Notes under the pieces: generated by a model
What the model was told of the DNA's origin: nothing
The model's input: the letters and a program-made list of their open reading frames with translations, nothing else
Databases searched by the model: none
Source of the DNA: Yersinia frederiksenii ATCC 33641
Lineage (GTDB): Bacteria > Pseudomonadota > Gammaproteobacteria > Enterobacterales > Enterobacteriaceae
Reading direction: 5' to 3'
Assembly (NCBI RefSeq): GCF_000754805.1
Contig: NZ_KN150731.1
Span: 3,211,886-3,275,885, forward strand
DNA length: 64,000 bases
In this document: positions 48,141 to 57,833 of the stretch, one piece after another
Numbering within the stretch: the stretch's first letter is position 1
Layout of the letters: the number at the start of each line of letters is the position of its first letter
Program-made: the position numbers and the translations under genes

Positions 48141-49140
48141 TAATATATCTGATGTTATTGCCATTCATGGCTCTCCTTTGAGGGATGCGAAGCCGCAAGG
48201 TGAAATCGCTCCCGCGCATTCGGTAATGGAGTTAGCGGGTCTGGAATTGCTGGAGGTTAGGCAAACCGCGTTGGAAGAAACCATGGAGGGAATAGGGTTT
48301 AGTCTTAGCTCCCGCATGAGAGATCAGCAGTCCATTGAAACCGAAAAACGGAACCAACGCCGTCAGCAGTTATTGGTGAAATTAATCGCACAACTATCCG
48401 GTGGCACAGACCACTTATTGCCATCCAATATCCCGCTGGGGCTGGATATCTCTTTGCTAGCCAGCAAGCTGCGGCAAGGCGAGTTATCGCCAGGACAGCA
48501 GATCCTGCTATTAGCCGCAATGATCGCGGAAACGAAAGATAATCCGTTACGTCGCCGTAGCTTATCGCAATTAATGGCACCACTACTGGCAGACGCGGGT
48601 TGGGAAATCGAATTGTTTGGCTTGTTGGAATTGGGCAGCCAGAAAAGCGGTGAGCTGAGTGCCGTCAAGCAACTGTTTACACAAAGTATTTATCAAGACG
48701 AGTTTTCTATCGTGGAATGGTTTACCCGAGTCAGCCGTTGGCCACAACGCCAGCAGCGTGTTCGGGTACTGATGCGCGCAATGGCGTTTGAATTGTCTTG
48801 TCAGCCGCCCTCTCAACACGGCGAGCGTTTGTCAGCCACACTTTATCAGCTGCGCCGCTTGCTGATGTTTCTGGGATTGGAAGACCATTGTAACCGGATG
48901 GGAAAAGCCTGCGGCGTGGCGGGGGATGTGATCCTCAATGAAGTACTGGCGGTGGTTGGCCAGCATTGGTTGTTTAGTGGTTGGCTACAACCACGTATTG
49001 AGGCCATTGTGGGTTCGGACATCACCATGCGGCGCAACTTTATTCGTCGGTTTTATGAGTTATTCAATCTTATGCCCATTGATTGTTTCGACGATCAGGA
49101 TCAGCAGGGGCAAATTCTGGCGACATTGCTGGAAATATAA
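48127..49140 (+). CDS. sctW: T3SS gatekeeper SctW (SsaL-like)
   Basis: The 337-residue protein (SsaL has 338) belongs to the YopN/SepL/InvE gatekeepers that hold back effectors until translocators are out. RNFIRRFYELFNLMP at the C-terminus fits the TyeA-like end domain. It overlaps sctL by 14 bp. With SsaB and SsaM homologues both present, the SPI-2-type switch complex appears complete here. Confidence 0.9.
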   Translation: MTNINNISDVIAIHGSPLRDAKPQGEIAPAHSVMELAGLELLEVRQTALEETMEGIGFSLSSRMRDQQSIETEKRNQRRQQLLVKLIAQLSGGTDHLLPSNIPLGLDISLLASKLRQGELSPGQQILLLAAMIAETKDNPLRRRSLSQLMAPLLADAGWEIELFGLLELGSQKSGELSAVKQLFTQSIYQDEFSIVEWFTRVSRWPQRQQRVRVLMRAMAFELSCQPPSQHGERLSATLYQLRRLLMFLGLEDHCNRMGKACGVAGDVILNEVLAVVGQHWLFSGWLQPRIEAIVGSDITMRRNFIRRFYELFNLMPIDCFDDQDQQGQILATLLEI

Positions 49141-49186
49141 CTTACCGCAGAGATAACTTAAATCATTGTAGATATGGCTCGGTGGT

Positions 49187-49202
49187 TCAGGCGAACGCCT
49201 GA
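49187..49202. repeat. Perfect palindrome in the sctW-ssaM gap
   Basis: TCAGGCGAACGCCTGA forms a seven-pair hairpin with a two-base loop. It lies in the 137-bp gap between sctW and ssaM, one of the few breaks in an otherwise overlapping block. No T run follows on either strand, so it is not a standard terminator. A regulator site or mRNA processing hairpin are both possible. Confidence 0.55.
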
Positions 49203-49277
49203 TAGTGACTGGGGAGGGGATTTCTTATTATTCCCTCTGGTTTGCTATCAATTAGTCATATTAATGGGGTGCGGGTT

Positions 49278-49649
49278 ATGGAAATGGATTTAGTGGTCAC
49301 CCGCAACCTACAGCTGTTTATCCGAATGGCAGAATTACCCTGTACGCACATAGCGGCCCGCATGCAGTGGCAGATAGGAGCACAGCTGGTTTTTCTTGAG
49401 TGGCGTAATGCAAGATTGCTGCTAACTTGCGGGATACAGCAGCGCCATTATCATCATGATGATTTATTACTGCTCCAGCAGTGTTGGCAGCTTGAACGTT
49501 TCAATGGTGTGCCTCAGCGAATCTACCTACTTAAGCTGGGCATGATGGTCAGTTGCTCTCCTCCAGCTTTATCCGGTGCCGAGTTTTGGTTCCAGCTTTA
49601 TCAGCAACAACGCGCTTTGCTTCGTCGTTTACCGGGGGAATGCCGATGA
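49278..49649 (+). CDS. ssaM: SsaM-like secretion-switch protein
   Basis: The product has 123 residues (SsaM has 122) from the ATG at 49278. [13 protein letters not shown] and [19 protein letters not shown] match TERNIQLFIQLAGL and CSPPLSSSAELWLRLHHRQ of SsaM. It is expected to bind the SsaL-like gatekeeper and SsaB. The stop overlaps the sctV ATG (ATGA). Confidence 0.87.
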   Translation: MEMDLVVTRNLQLFIRMAELPCTHIAARMQWQIGAQLVFLEWRNARLLLTCGIQQRHYHHDDLLLLQQCWQLERFNGVPQRIYLLKLGMMVSCSPPALSGAEFWFQLYQQQRALLRRLPGECR

Positions 49650-51685
49650 GAAATTCGGCATTTTCGCGTGGCTTAATGATGATCACGGCGCGGCAAGATA
49701 TTTTTTTAGCGATCATGCTGCTGGTGGCGATCTTTATGATGATCTTGCCGCTGCCCACGATGATGGTGGATGTGCTGATTGCTATCAATCTGGCATTTTC
49801 CGTGATCCTGTTGATGATCTCGATTTACTTGCGTGATCCACTCGAATTCTCAGTTTTCCCCTCGTTATTGTTGATCACCACACTTTATCGGCTGGCGCTG
49901 ACCATCAGTACTACGCGCTTGGTGCTGTTACAGCATGATGCTGGTGAGATTGTCGAGGCGTTCGGCCAGTTTGTCGTCGGGGGCAATCTGGCTGTGGGGC
50001 TGATTATTTTTACGATTATCACCGTGGTGCAATTTATCGTCATTACCAAAGGCTCGGAAAGGGTCGCCGAAGTTAGTGCGCGCTTTTCGCTCGATGGCAT
50101 GCCGGGTAAGCAGATGAGTATTGACGGCGATATGCGCGCTGGGGTGATTGACTCAGTCGAAGCGGGGCGATTGCGCGAGCGAGTGCAGAAAGAGAGCCGT
50201 CTGTTTGGTGCGATGGACGGGGCAATGAAATTTGTTAAAGGGGATGCTATCGCCGGGATAATTGTCATTCTGGTGAATATTATTGGCGGCATTACTATTG
50301 GTGTGCTGCAACATAATATGTCCGCCGAACAGGCAATGACCACTTATGCGGTGCTCTCTGTCGGTGATGGGCTATGTGCTCAAATTCCATCGCTACTTAT
50401 CTCGATTACCGCCGGGATTATTGTGACCCGGGTCCCTGACACTGATAAACAGAGTTTGGCTAAAGACTTAGCGATGCAGGTGGGGCGTCAGCCCGATGCC
50501 TTGTGGCTGGCGGCAGGTATTCTGACGGTTTTTGCCCTCTTACCGGGCTTCCCTTTTCTGATTTTTATCACTCTGGCGGCATTGGTTGCCACTCCGGCAT
50601 TCCTACTTTATCGCAAAAAAAAACACAGCGCCGGAGCCAGCAGTATTGGCGAAGATATCTTGTCTCCCGCCAATACTATGACCCCAGGAGCTGTGCCGCT
50701 AATACTGTCTTGCGCCCCCAATTTACGTTATCCCCATTTGGGGCGGGATATCGATGGCTTACGCTGGCGCTGGTTTGAATATCTTGGCGTGCCACTGCCA
50801 GAGGTGGTGGTCCGCAGTGATCCGGCATTAACTGAGAACAGCTTATCGGTCCGAGTCTATCAGGAACAAGTATTGCAACTGACCTTGCCGCCGGAGGATC
50901 TGTTACTGCTTCAGCCCAGTACCCAGCTAGAGACACGCAGCCAATATCTTGGGGTGAAAATGGGCACCTTTGAGTGGTTATCCACTGAACAGGGCCATCA
51001 TGCCAGCACGCTGGGCCTTCCTTATGCACAAGGTCAGCAGCGAGTTATTCACTGTTTAACCCGAGTGCTTGAGCGACATACCGCCGAGTTTATTGGTGTG
51101 CAGGAAACACGCTATCTGATGGATGCAATGGAAGGGCGCTACGGTGAACTGGTAAAAGAGCTACAGCGCCAGATGCCTGTCGGTAAAGTGGCGGAAATAC
51201 TGCAACGGCTGGTAGAGGAGGATGTTTCTATCCGGGATTTACGCGCTATTTTTGGCGCGCTGGTGGCCTGGGCTCCCAAAGAGAAAGACTGCGTGATGTT
51301 GACTGAATATGTTCGGATCGCCCTGCGCCGCCATGTGTGTGGCCGGTTTAGTAAAAATAAAACCTGGTTACCGGTATTGCGGTTGGGGGAAGGCGCAGAA
51401 AACTTGATTCGTGAGTCGATTCGCCAGACATCTGCGGGGACTTATTCGGCCTTGGGGGATAAGCACTCGCAGCTAATCCTAGCCAAAATCAAGAGCGCTT
51501 ATGCTGAAAACCGTGATGCTGTGCTGCTGACGGCCATCGATGTGCGGCGCTTTCTGCGTAAGATTATTGAGCGCGATATTTTCGCGCTGCCGGTGCTGTC
51601 CTGGCAGGAGCTAGGGGATGAAATGAACATCAAAGTGGTGGGTACCATTGAACTTATTGGTGATGAGCTTGATGAAGCTGCCTGA
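49646..51685 (+). CDS. sctV: T3SS export gate protein SctV (SsaV-like)
   Basis: The 679-residue protein (SsaV has 681) starts at the ATG overlapping ssaM, after GGGGGAA. It has seven or eight N-terminal membrane helices, the FHIPEP signature region ([37 protein letters not shown]), then a cytoplasmic domain of about 330 residues that forms the nonameric export ring. An upstream open extension lies within ssaM and is rejected. Confidence 0.97.
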   Translation: MRNSAFSRGLMMITARQDIFLAIMLLVAIFMMILPLPTMMVDVLIAINLAFSVILLMISIYLRDPLEFSVFPSLLLITTLYRLALTISTTRLVLLQHDAGEIVEAFGQFVVGGNLAVGLIIFTIITVVQFIVITKGSERVAEVSARFSLDGMPGKQMSIDGDMRAGVIDSVEAGRLRERVQKESRLFGAMDGAMKFVKGDAIAGIIVILVNIIGGITIGVLQHNMSAEQAMTTYAVLSVGDGLCAQIPSLLISITAGIIVTRVPDTDKQSLAKDLAMQVGRQPDALWLAAGILTVFALLPGFPFLIFITLAALVATPAFLLYRKKKHSAGASSIGEDILSPANTMTPGAVPLILSCAPNLRYPHLGRDIDGLRWRWFEYLGVPLPEVVVRSDPALTENSLSVRVYQEQVLQLTLPPEDLLLLQPSTQLETRSQYLGVKMGTFEWLSTEQGHHASTLGLPYAQGQQRVIHCLTRVLERHTAEFIGVQETRYLMDAMEGRYGELVKELQRQMPVGKVAEILQRLVEEDVSIRDLRAIFGALVAWAPKEKDCVMLTEYVRIALRRHVCGRFSKNKTWLPVLRLGEGAENLIRESIRQTSAGTYSALGDKHSQLILAKIKSAYAENRDAVLLTAIDVRRFLRKIIERDIFALPVLSWQELGDEMNIKVVGTIELIGDELDEAA

Positions 51686-53024
51686 TGTTTCAATATTAAG
51701 CCTCCAGTTACAGCAGCAACTGTGCTTAACCTCCTCCCCACCCGATGGCGTGGAATGTCGCGGACAAATTTTGGCTGTTGGCCCGACGCTGTTACGAGCC
51801 CACTTGCCCGGTATTGCATTAGGAGAATTATGCCGTATCACCTCAGCAGATATGTTGGCTGAGGTGGTTGCCATTGAGCAGCAAACGGCACTGTTATCCC
51901 CGTTTGCTTCCTCCGCCGGTTTACGTTGTGGGCAATGGGTATCGCCGCTTGGACATGCGCACCGCATCAGAGTCGGCCCCGATTTGGTCGGACGGGTGCT
52001 GGACGGTTTGGGAGTGCCCATTGATGACGGCCCGCCCCTTAGCGGGTATTGGCGTGAGCTGGACTCTTCCCCTCCAGACCCATTAACCCGCCAGCCGGTA
52101 CAACAAATCTTAACCACCGGCATTCGTGCTATCGATGGCTTGTTAAGTTGTGGTGAGGGGCAGCGAATCGGTATTTTTGCCGCCGCTGGTGTGGGGAAAA
52201 GTAGCTTGCTGAGTATGCTATGTGCAGGCTGTCGCGCAGATATCACGGTATTGGCATTGATTGGCGAACGGGGGCGCGAAGTACGGGAATTTCTCGAACA
52301 GGTACTTACGCCACAAGCACGCGCCCGCACCGTGGTGGTGGTGGCAACCTCAGATCGTCCGGCGCTGGAGCGGCTAAAAGGTATTTATACCGCCACGACG
52401 GTAGCGGAGTACTTTCGCGAACGCGGACTAAAAGTGCTGCTGATGGCCGATTCTCTGACTCGCTATGCCAGAGCGGCACGCGAAATTGGTCTGGCGGCAG
52501 GAGAGATTCCGGCGATGGGCAGTTTCCCCGCCAGTGTTTTTGCGGCATTGCCTCGGTTACTGGAGCGGGCGGGTAACAGTGAGAGTGGCAGTATCACTGC
52601 TTTTTATACGATTTTGCTTGAAGGCGATGACATGAATGAACCGGTAGCCGATGAAGCCCGTTCTCTGTTGGATGGGCACATCGTGCTATCAAGGCAACTG
52701 GCGGGATCCGGGCACTATCCGGCCATTGATATTGCTGCCAGTGTCAGCCGTATCATGCCGCAAATAGTCAGTACAGAGCATCGAGCTTTGGCACAAAAAT
52801 TGCGCCAAATGCAGGCCTGCTATCAAGAGATCGAATTGCTGGTACGGGTGGGTGAGTACCAGGAAGGGCAAGACTTACACGCTGACGAAGCGCTACAACG
52901 TTACCCGGCAATCTGTGCCTTCTTGCAACAGGAGTATGCATTATCATCGGGCAAAACCCCCGCCGACCTCGGTCATACATTGGGACAACTCGCGCAAGCA
53001 CTGGGAGTATCAACTCAGCACTAG
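51663..53024 (+). CDS. sctN: T3SS ATPase SctN (SsaN-like)
   Basis: SctN strips chaperones and unfolds substrates at the base of the machine. The product has 453 residues from the ATG at 51663, within the sctV end; ATG 51672 is an alternative. The Walker A loop AAGVGKSS places the lysine at K179. [15 protein letters not shown], the Walker B region [19 protein letters not shown] and [20 protein letters not shown] are typical of flagellar and T3SS ATPases. Confidence 0.97.
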   Translation: MSLMKLPDVSILSLQLQQQLCLTSSPPDGVECRGQILAVGPTLLRAHLPGIALGELCRITSADMLAEVVAIEQQTALLSPFASSAGLRCGQWVSPLGHAHRIRVGPDLVGRVLDGLGVPIDDGPPLSGYWRELDSSPPDPLTRQPVQQILTTGIRAIDGLLSCGEGQRIGIFAAAGVGKSSLLSMLCAGCRADITVLALIGERGREVREFLEQVLTPQARARTVVVVATSDRPALERLKGIYTATTVAEYFRERGLKVLLMADSLTRYARAAREIGLAAGEIPAMGSFPASVFAALPRLLERAGNSESGSITAFYTILLEGDDMNEPVADEARSLLDGHIVLSRQLAGSGHYPAIDIAASVSRIMPQIVSTEHRALAQKLRQMQACYQEIELLVRVGEYQEGQDLHADEALQRYPAICAFLQQEYALSSGKTPADLGHTLGQLAQALGVSTQH

Positions 53025-53029
53025 ATATT

Positions 53030-53407
53030 TTGCCACGCTTGCTGGCACTGCGGCAGCGCAAAGAGCGTCGGTTGCGTCGGCAGTTGCTGGAACTGCGTCG
53101 GATATATCAACAGCAGCAACAACAATTGATAGATTTCCGCCAGCAACGTCAGCAGTTATGTCTTCAATTACAACAGTTGACTGAATGGCGTGGCAAGTTG
53201 CTCCCTGATCAGGCCAATGAACAAAGAGCTTTGCAGCACAAAGTCTATCTGGCGGAGCGAGAGCGGCAAAAGTCACTCTGTGAATTGGCGGAGCAACAAC
53301 AGCAACAGCAGGTAGCCATTGAGTCACAACAGACGCTGCTAAGGATTAATCAGCGGGAACAGGAAAAAATACGGATACTAATAAAAAATGAGACGAATCG
53401 ATATTGA
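53030..53407 (+). CDS. sctO: T3SS stalk protein SctO (SsaO-like)
   Basis: A 125-residue coiled coil, very rich in Gln and Arg, equal in length to SsaO. The start is probably the TTG at 53030: PRLLALRQRKERRL then aligns without gaps to ETLLEIIARREKQL of SsaO, and there is no ATG nearby. SctO is the central stalk between the ATPase and SctV. It overlaps sctP by 20 bp. Confidence 0.85.
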   Translation: MPRLLALRQRKERRLRRQLLELRRIYQQQQQQLIDFRQQRQQLCLQLQQLTEWRGKLLPDQANEQRALQHKVYLAERERQKSLCELAEQQQQQQVAIESQQTLLRINQREQEKIRILIKNETNRY

Positions 53408-53786
53408 GGGGGCATTACCCCCGTCAGGCGAACGCTTTTTTACAGAGAATCAGCCACAATACTTAGATAATGATAAGCAAAAACAGCAGTTTGCACGCTA
53501 TCTGACGGCTCATTTATCTCCGATACAGGAGATGACCAATACCATTACCAGCATGGGGGGCGATAATCTGATGCAGGCTGAGTATCGCCTCGTCAGTGGG
53601 CCACTGCGTGGGGCTAAAATCCATGTCAGTCTAACCGCCAATGGTCTGCATATTGTGCTCAGCCATACCCGTCGTGAACTGATAGACCGTTTGCAACGGA
53701 TACAAACTCGCTGGCAGCGGCAGCTACATCAGTTGGGTTTTCCTTGTTTACTGGAGGTGACTCATGTTGGGGATGTTATCGGCTGA
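53388..53786 (+). CDS. sctP: T3SS needle-length/substrate switch protein SctP (SsaP-like)
   Basis: A 132-residue protein (SsaP has 124), short for the SctP family but typical of the SPI-2 branch. MRRIDIEGALP resembles MRITKVEGSL of SsaP, and the C-terminal half fits the globular domain that contacts SctU. It overlaps both sctO and sctQ, so the assignment also rests on gene order. Confidence 0.82.
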   Translation: MRRIDIEGALPPSGERFFTENQPQYLDNDKQKQQFARYLTAHLSPIQEMTNTITSMGGDNLMQAEYRLVSGPLRGAKIHVSLTANGLHIVLSHTRRELIDRLQRIQTRWQRQLHQLGFPCLLEVTHVGDVIG

Positions 53787-54729
53787 GCTGCGCCAAATCA
53801 GTACAGTGATAGGTTCCGGGCGAAATAATGCCGGTATTTCCGCCACCTTGATGCAGATTGATGGGCAGGGTGTTTACTTACCCTTGTGCTATAGGGAACC
53901 GGGAAACGTCCCAACTGAGTGCGGTTTTTGGCTATCCCAATCTTGTTGGAATAACTGGCTGGTATCTTCGTTGGCAACTGATGACCACCATTTTTTGGCT
54001 GCCGAGTTAGTGACCGCCATGGCCCATTGGGCCGCCAGTCCACTGTTAACCGTGTTACCGGCACTGACGATTGACGACCCCGCGCCACGGGCGATGACGT
54101 TATTGAATCAATGGGCGGTGGTACTGACTTTCGAACTGGAGGGGCAACAACTCAGTGGTATGTTATTTGACTGGCCACTGACGACATTAGCCGAAACCTT
54201 ATCTCACTGGTGCAGTGAGCAAGCTCCTGAGCATAACTTACTGTGGCAAGCCGGTTTAGTGGTGGGATGGAGCCGTTTATCCCTACATCAGTTGCAGCAA
54301 ATTAAGCCAGGGGATGGGGTACGAATCAGTTCAGCGGCTAATTTGGACCACGAGAGTTGTTGGTTATGGCAAATGGGGTCGCCACAGATTTACATCAAGT
54401 TGGAGGATGGAAATAAAATGACAATTCAACAAGTTAATGACGATATTGATCAACTGCTGGAACTGGATGTTGCTGCTATACCAAAAGCATCACAAGTCGT
54501 AACGCTTGATGATTTACCGCAAACATTGGTGATGGAAATTGGCCGTCTAACTCTACCGTTGAGGGAGATTAAACAGTTGGCGGTTGGCCAAACATTGGCG
54601 TGCCAAACTCGCTGCTACGGCGAGGTTAATATTCGGTTGCATGGGCAGCCAGTGGGGAGTGGTAGTTTATTGAGTTGTGATGGGGAGTTGGTGGTGCGCA
54701 TTGAACAGTGGTTCACGCTTAGCCCATAA
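53764..54729 (+). CDS. sctQ: T3SS sorting-platform protein SctQ (SsaQ-like)
   Basis: The 321-residue protein (SsaQ has 322) begins within sctP after GGAGG. The C-terminal surface-presentation domain (LVMEIGRLTLPLREIKQLAVGQ) is of the FliN/SpoA type. SctQ forms the cytoplasmic pods that receive export substrates. An in-frame ATG behind GGAGG inside the gene suggests a second, short product (next entry). Confidence 0.94.
   Translation: MLGMLSAELRQISTVIGSGRNNAGISATLMQIDGQGVYLPLCYREPGNVPTECGFWLSQSCWNNWLVSSLATDDHHFLAAELVTAMAHWAASPLLTVLPALTIDDPAPRAMTLLNQWAVVLTFELEGQQLSGMLFDWPLTTLAETLSHWCSEQAPEHNLLWQAGLVVGWSRLSLHQLQQIKPGDGVRISSAANLDHESCWLWQMGSPQIYIKLEDGNKMTIQQVNDDIDQLLELDVAAIPKASQVVTLDDLPQTLVMEIGRLTLPLREIKQLAVGQTLACQTRCYGEVNIRLHGQPVGSGSLLSCDGELVVRIEQWFTLSP
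54418..54729 (+). CDS. Internal-start short form of SctQ (SctQ-C)
   Basis: Codon 219 of sctQ is an ATG preceded by GGAGG 11 bases upstream, in frame with the full gene. Translation from here gives 103 residues (MTIQQVNDDIDQLLELDV onward), almost exactly the isolated SpoA2 domain. Salmonella SsaQ, Yersinia YscQ and Spa33 all make such a short form, which joins the long form in the platform. The site is seen; its use is inferred. Confidence 0.6.
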   Translation: MTIQQVNDDIDQLLELDVAAIPKASQVVTLDDLPQTLVMEIGRLTLPLREIKQLAVGQTLACQTRCYGEVNIRLHGQPVGSGSLLSCDGELVVRIEQWFTLSP

Positions 54730-54858
54730 CACCAATGATTCTGGGTTAATACTTCATTGACCTTATTGGGGCTATGACCTGATACCGGAGAAGGGTGGGT
54801 AGATAAATACTGTGAGTATTATTTTCACTCAACAGGCCAGCCTTTTGCGGAATCACTT

Positions 54859-55509
54859 ATGGAGTTATTGAATTCGTCCTCTCAATTGATTGTCCTGCTT
54901 TTCTTTTTGTCGTTACTGCCACTACTTATGGTGATGGGAACGTCATTTCTCAAGCTATCTATCGTCTTTTCATTACTGCGCAATGCGCTGGGTGTTCAGC
55001 AGGTTCCCCCCAATATTGCCATTTACGGTTTGGCATTAGTGTTGACCATTTTTATCATGGCTCCAGTCGGATTAGATGTACATGCCCGCCTTCAGGATGA
55101 GCCACTGCCCAATGAAATCGGCCCTTTGCTACACCATATTGATGAGCATGCCTTGGGACCATACCGTGATTTCTTACAACGTAATACGGATGCAGAGCAA
55201 ACCCATTTTTTCACCGATATTGTCCAAACCAAGTGGCCTGAGCGTTACCGAGACACCATCAAATCAAATTCACTGCTGATATTAATGCCGGCGTTTACCC
55301 TGAGCCAACTGACAGAAGCCTTTAAAATCGGCTTGCTACTCTACTTACCCTTTGTGGCAATTGATTTGATTGTATCCAATATTTTGCTGGCCATGGGCAT
55401 GATGATGGTCTCCCCCATTACTATCTCGCTGCCATTTAAATTATTAATTTTTATACTGATTGATGGGTGGGGGTTGCTATTGGGGCAGTTGGTGGGCTCT
55501 TATTTATGA
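54859..55509 (+). CDS. sctR: T3SS export apparatus protein SctR (SsaR-like)
   Basis: A 216-residue inner-membrane protein of the FliP/SctR family with four hydrophobic segments. Family blocks MGTSFLKLSIVFSLLRNALG, LLILMPAFTLSQLTEAFKIG and ILLAMGMMMVSPITISLPFK are present. With SctS and SctT it forms the export gate. The 129-bp gap from sctQ is unusual in this block and shows no clear terminator or promoter. Confidence 0.97.
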   Translation: MELLNSSSQLIVLLFFLSLLPLLMVMGTSFLKLSIVFSLLRNALGVQQVPPNIAIYGLALVLTIFIMAPVGLDVHARLQDEPLPNEIGPLLHHIDEHALGPYRDFLQRNTDAEQTHFFTDIVQTKWPERYRDTIKSNSLLILMPAFTLSQLTEAFKIGLLLYLPFVAIDLIVSNILLAMGMMMVSPITISLPFKLLIFILIDGWGLLLGQLVGSYL

Positions 55510-55531
55510 GTCATCATCAGAGGAAACATCA

Positions 55532-55801
55532 ATGAGTAATGCCATTGTTGTTCACCTGGCGACCCAATTGTTATGGATAGTTTTACTGCTATCAATGCCG
55601 GTGGTACTGGTGGCATCGGTAGTCGGGTTAGTCGTCAGCTTGCTGCAGGCTTTGACCCAAATACAAGATCAGACATTGCAGTTTTTGATTAAATTGCTGG
55701 CGGTATCAGCCACGTTATTGGTGACTTATCACTGGATGGGCTCAACCTTGCTGAATTATACCCAGCAGACCTTTTTACAAATCACCAGTATGCGGTCTTG
55801 A
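55532..55801 (+). CDS. sctS: T3SS export apparatus protein SctS (SsaS-like)
   Basis: An 89-residue protein with two membrane helices, of the FliQ/SctS family (SsaS has 88). The start at 55532 follows AGAGGAA; a longer open frame upstream lies within sctR. LSMPVVLVASVVGLVVSLLQ and ALTQIQDQTLQF are typical. One base separates it from sctT. Confidence 0.96.
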   Translation: MSNAIVVHLATQLLWIVLLLSMPVVLVASVVGLVVSLLQALTQIQDQTLQFLIKLLAVSATLLVTYHWMGSTLLNYTQQTFLQITSMRS

Positions 55802-55802
55802 T

Positions 55803-56606
55803 ATGCATGATTGTCTACATTGGTTAGGAGCTTTGGGGTTGGCGATGATGCGCCCGTATGGCATGTTGCTGATATTGCCTCTATTTACCGCCCGTAGCTT
55901 GGGTAGCAGCTTATTACGAAATAGCCTGGTTTTTGCCATTGCTCTGCCTGTTACTCCCCTGTTTTTCAGTGCTTCATTGCTGCTCCAGGATAGCCTCACT
56001 TCATGGTTCTGGTTACTTTGCATGGAGTTATTGATTGGAGTAATGATTGGCTTTGTTGCAGCATTACCTTTTTGGGCCATTGATATGGCGGGCTTCCTGA
56101 TAGACACCTTGCGCGGTGCCACTATGTCCACCTTATTTAACCCCAGCATGGGGATGGAATCCTCAATTTTTGGTGTGTTATTTACCCAACTGCTCACGGT
56201 ACTGTTTTTGATCTCTGGCGGGTTCAATCTAGTACTGGCTGCACTCTACGGTTCTTATAGCATCTTGCCCGCAGGCAGTGGCATTCAGCCCTCACCGGTA
56301 ATGCTGCAATTTCTACAAAGTGAATGGCAACTGATGTATGAACTCTGCCTAAACTTTGCATTACCCGCGCTATTGGTGATGGTGCTAGCGGATTTATCTT
56401 TAGGATTAGTCAACCGCTCGTCCCAACAACTGAATGTTTTCTTCCTGGCGATGCCGATTAAAAGTGCATTAGCACTGTTTCTGCTTGTGATTAGCTTGCC
56501 CTATGCCCTGCATCACTACTTGGTTGGCATTAATCAGACCGAACAGAAGATAAGTACCCTTATCCCACTGATAAATGAGGTTGCTGATGAGCGCAGAGAG
56601 CAGTGA
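55803..56606 (+). CDS. sctT: T3SS export apparatus protein SctT (SsaT-like)
   Basis: A 267-residue inner-membrane protein of the FliR/SctT family. It shows RPYGMLLILPLFTARSLG near the start, DMAGFLIDTLRGATMSTLFN in the middle and the LFFLAMPIKSAL-type segment (NVFFLAMPIKSALALFLL) near the end. Six or so membrane helices are visible. It overlaps sctU by 20 bp. Confidence 0.96.
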   Translation: MHDCLHWLGALGLAMMRPYGMLLILPLFTARSLGSSLLRNSLVFAIALPVTPLFFSASLLLQDSLTSWFWLLCMELLIGVMIGFVAALPFWAIDMAGFLIDTLRGATMSTLFNPSMGMESSIFGVLFTQLLTVLFLISGGFNLVLAALYGSYSILPAGSGIQPSPVMLQFLQSEWQLMYELCLNFALPALLVMVLADLSLGLVNRSSQQLNVFFLAMPIKSALALFLLVISLPYALHHYLVGINQTEQKISTLIPLINEVADERREQ

Positions 56607-57663
56607 AAAGAATGAAAAGCCTACCGCTAAACGTCTCAAGGAAGCGCGGGAAAAAGGGCAAGTAATCAAGAGTGTTGAGATAATCTCTGGGATACAGTTG
56701 CTGGTGCTGGTGGCTTACTTCCTCCTGACGGGCTACACGCTAATTGATCAGGCATCAGCACTCATTCGTAGTTCCATTCATCAATTACAACAACCCATTG
56801 GCATGGCATTAATGCGGATTGGCACACAGTGCATGGAGGTATTTATCCATATTATGGGGATACTGGGAGGGGCATTGGTTTTAATGACCCTACTTTCCGG
56901 CATCGCGCAGGTCGGGCCATTATTAGCCACCAAAGCTGTGGAGTTTAAAGGCGAGCACATTAATCCAATCAATAATGCCAAGCAGCTTTTTTCACTACAC
57001 AGTTTATTTGAGCTGAGTAAATCTTTACTGAAAGTTGGGGTGTTAACCCTTATTTTTGGCTATTTATTAATACGTTATGCCCCTTCTTTTGGTTATCTGG
57101 CTTATTGCGGCAGTAGCTGTGCTATTCCGGTATTTACCACATTAATGAGTTGGATTTTGGGGGCGTTGATTGCCTGTTATGTGGTTTTCTCCCTGATGGA
57201 TTATAGTTTTCAGCGCTATAACACCATGAAACAATTAAAAATGTCTCATGATGAGGTCAAAAGGGAGCACAAAGACAGTGACGGCGATCCGCATATCAAA
57301 CAGAAACGGCGGCAGTTGCAGCAGGAAGTACAAAGTGGCAGCTTCGCTAAAAATGTTCAACGTTCCACCGCCGTGGTGCGTAATCCCACTCATTTTGCCG
57401 TTTGTCTATTTTATCATGCTGACGATGCCCCTCTACCGATTGTGATTGAAAAAGGCACCGGAGAGCGGGCCGCATTGATTGTTAAAATAGCGGAGCAGCA
57501 GGGTATTCCAGTGGTTGAAAATATTACGCTGGCGCGCGCATTACATCGCGATGTCGATTGCGGCAATACCATACCAGAATCTTTATTTGAGCCAGTCGCT
57601 GCTATCCTGCGTATGGCAATGGCTCTGGATTATCAGGCATCAGATGATGATGAACCTTCGTGA
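56587..57663 (+). CDS. sctU: T3SS autoprotease switch protein SctU (SsaU-like)
   Basis: The product has 358 residues from the ATG at 56587, which has GAGG six bases upstream; the ATG at 56575 is less likely. Four membrane helices are followed by a cytoplasmic domain with the self-cleavage motif N266-P267-T268-H269 (VVRNPTHFAVCL). Cleavage there switches export specificity. It is the last gene of the T3SS block; no T-tailed terminator follows within 170 bp. Confidence 0.97.
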   Translation: MSAESSEKNEKPTAKRLKEAREKGQVIKSVEIISGIQLLVLVAYFLLTGYTLIDQASALIRSSIHQLQQPIGMALMRIGTQCMEVFIHIMGILGGALVLMTLLSGIAQVGPLLATKAVEFKGEHINPINNAKQLFSLHSLFELSKSLLKVGVLTLIFGYLLIRYAPSFGYLAYCGSSCAIPVFTTLMSWILGALIACYVVFSLMDYSFQRYNTMKQLKMSHDEVKREHKDSDGDPHIKQKRRQLQQEVQSGSFAKNVQRSTAVVRNPTHFAVCLFYHADDAPLPIVIEKGTGERAALIVKIAEQQGIPVVENITLARALHRDVDCGNTIPESLFEPVAAILRMAMALDYQASDDDEPS

Positions 57664-57833
57664 TAGGGGATAAGCCGCTATCCGTAGCAAATTCTGTCTT
57701 CCTTGGTTAACTTTTGATTAACACATTTTGCTCCATTAAATAGATAATTGACTTATTATTATTAGGTCTATTTCTCTGTCGCCGCGAAAACCTTGGTATT
57801 GCAGGTGACAACACACATTTTGGAGGTGTCAGT

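Noticed and set aside
32163-57663. Identity as the Ysa (SPI-1-like) or plasmid Ysc T3SS of Yersinia
   Set aside because: The SsaB, SsaM, SseA-SseF and SscA-type proteins and the gene order are those of the SPI-2/Esc branch, not SPI-1-type Ysa or plasmid Ysc.
57664-57690. Possible terminator after sctU (ggata...tatcc)
   Set aside because: Only five pairs and no T run; too weak to call.
32100-57830. Integrase, tRNA end or direct repeats marking the T3SS as a mobile island
   Set aside because: Neither border (after gltP, before yedE) shows a tRNA, integrase, transposase or obvious repeat. It is treated as an old, fixed locus.
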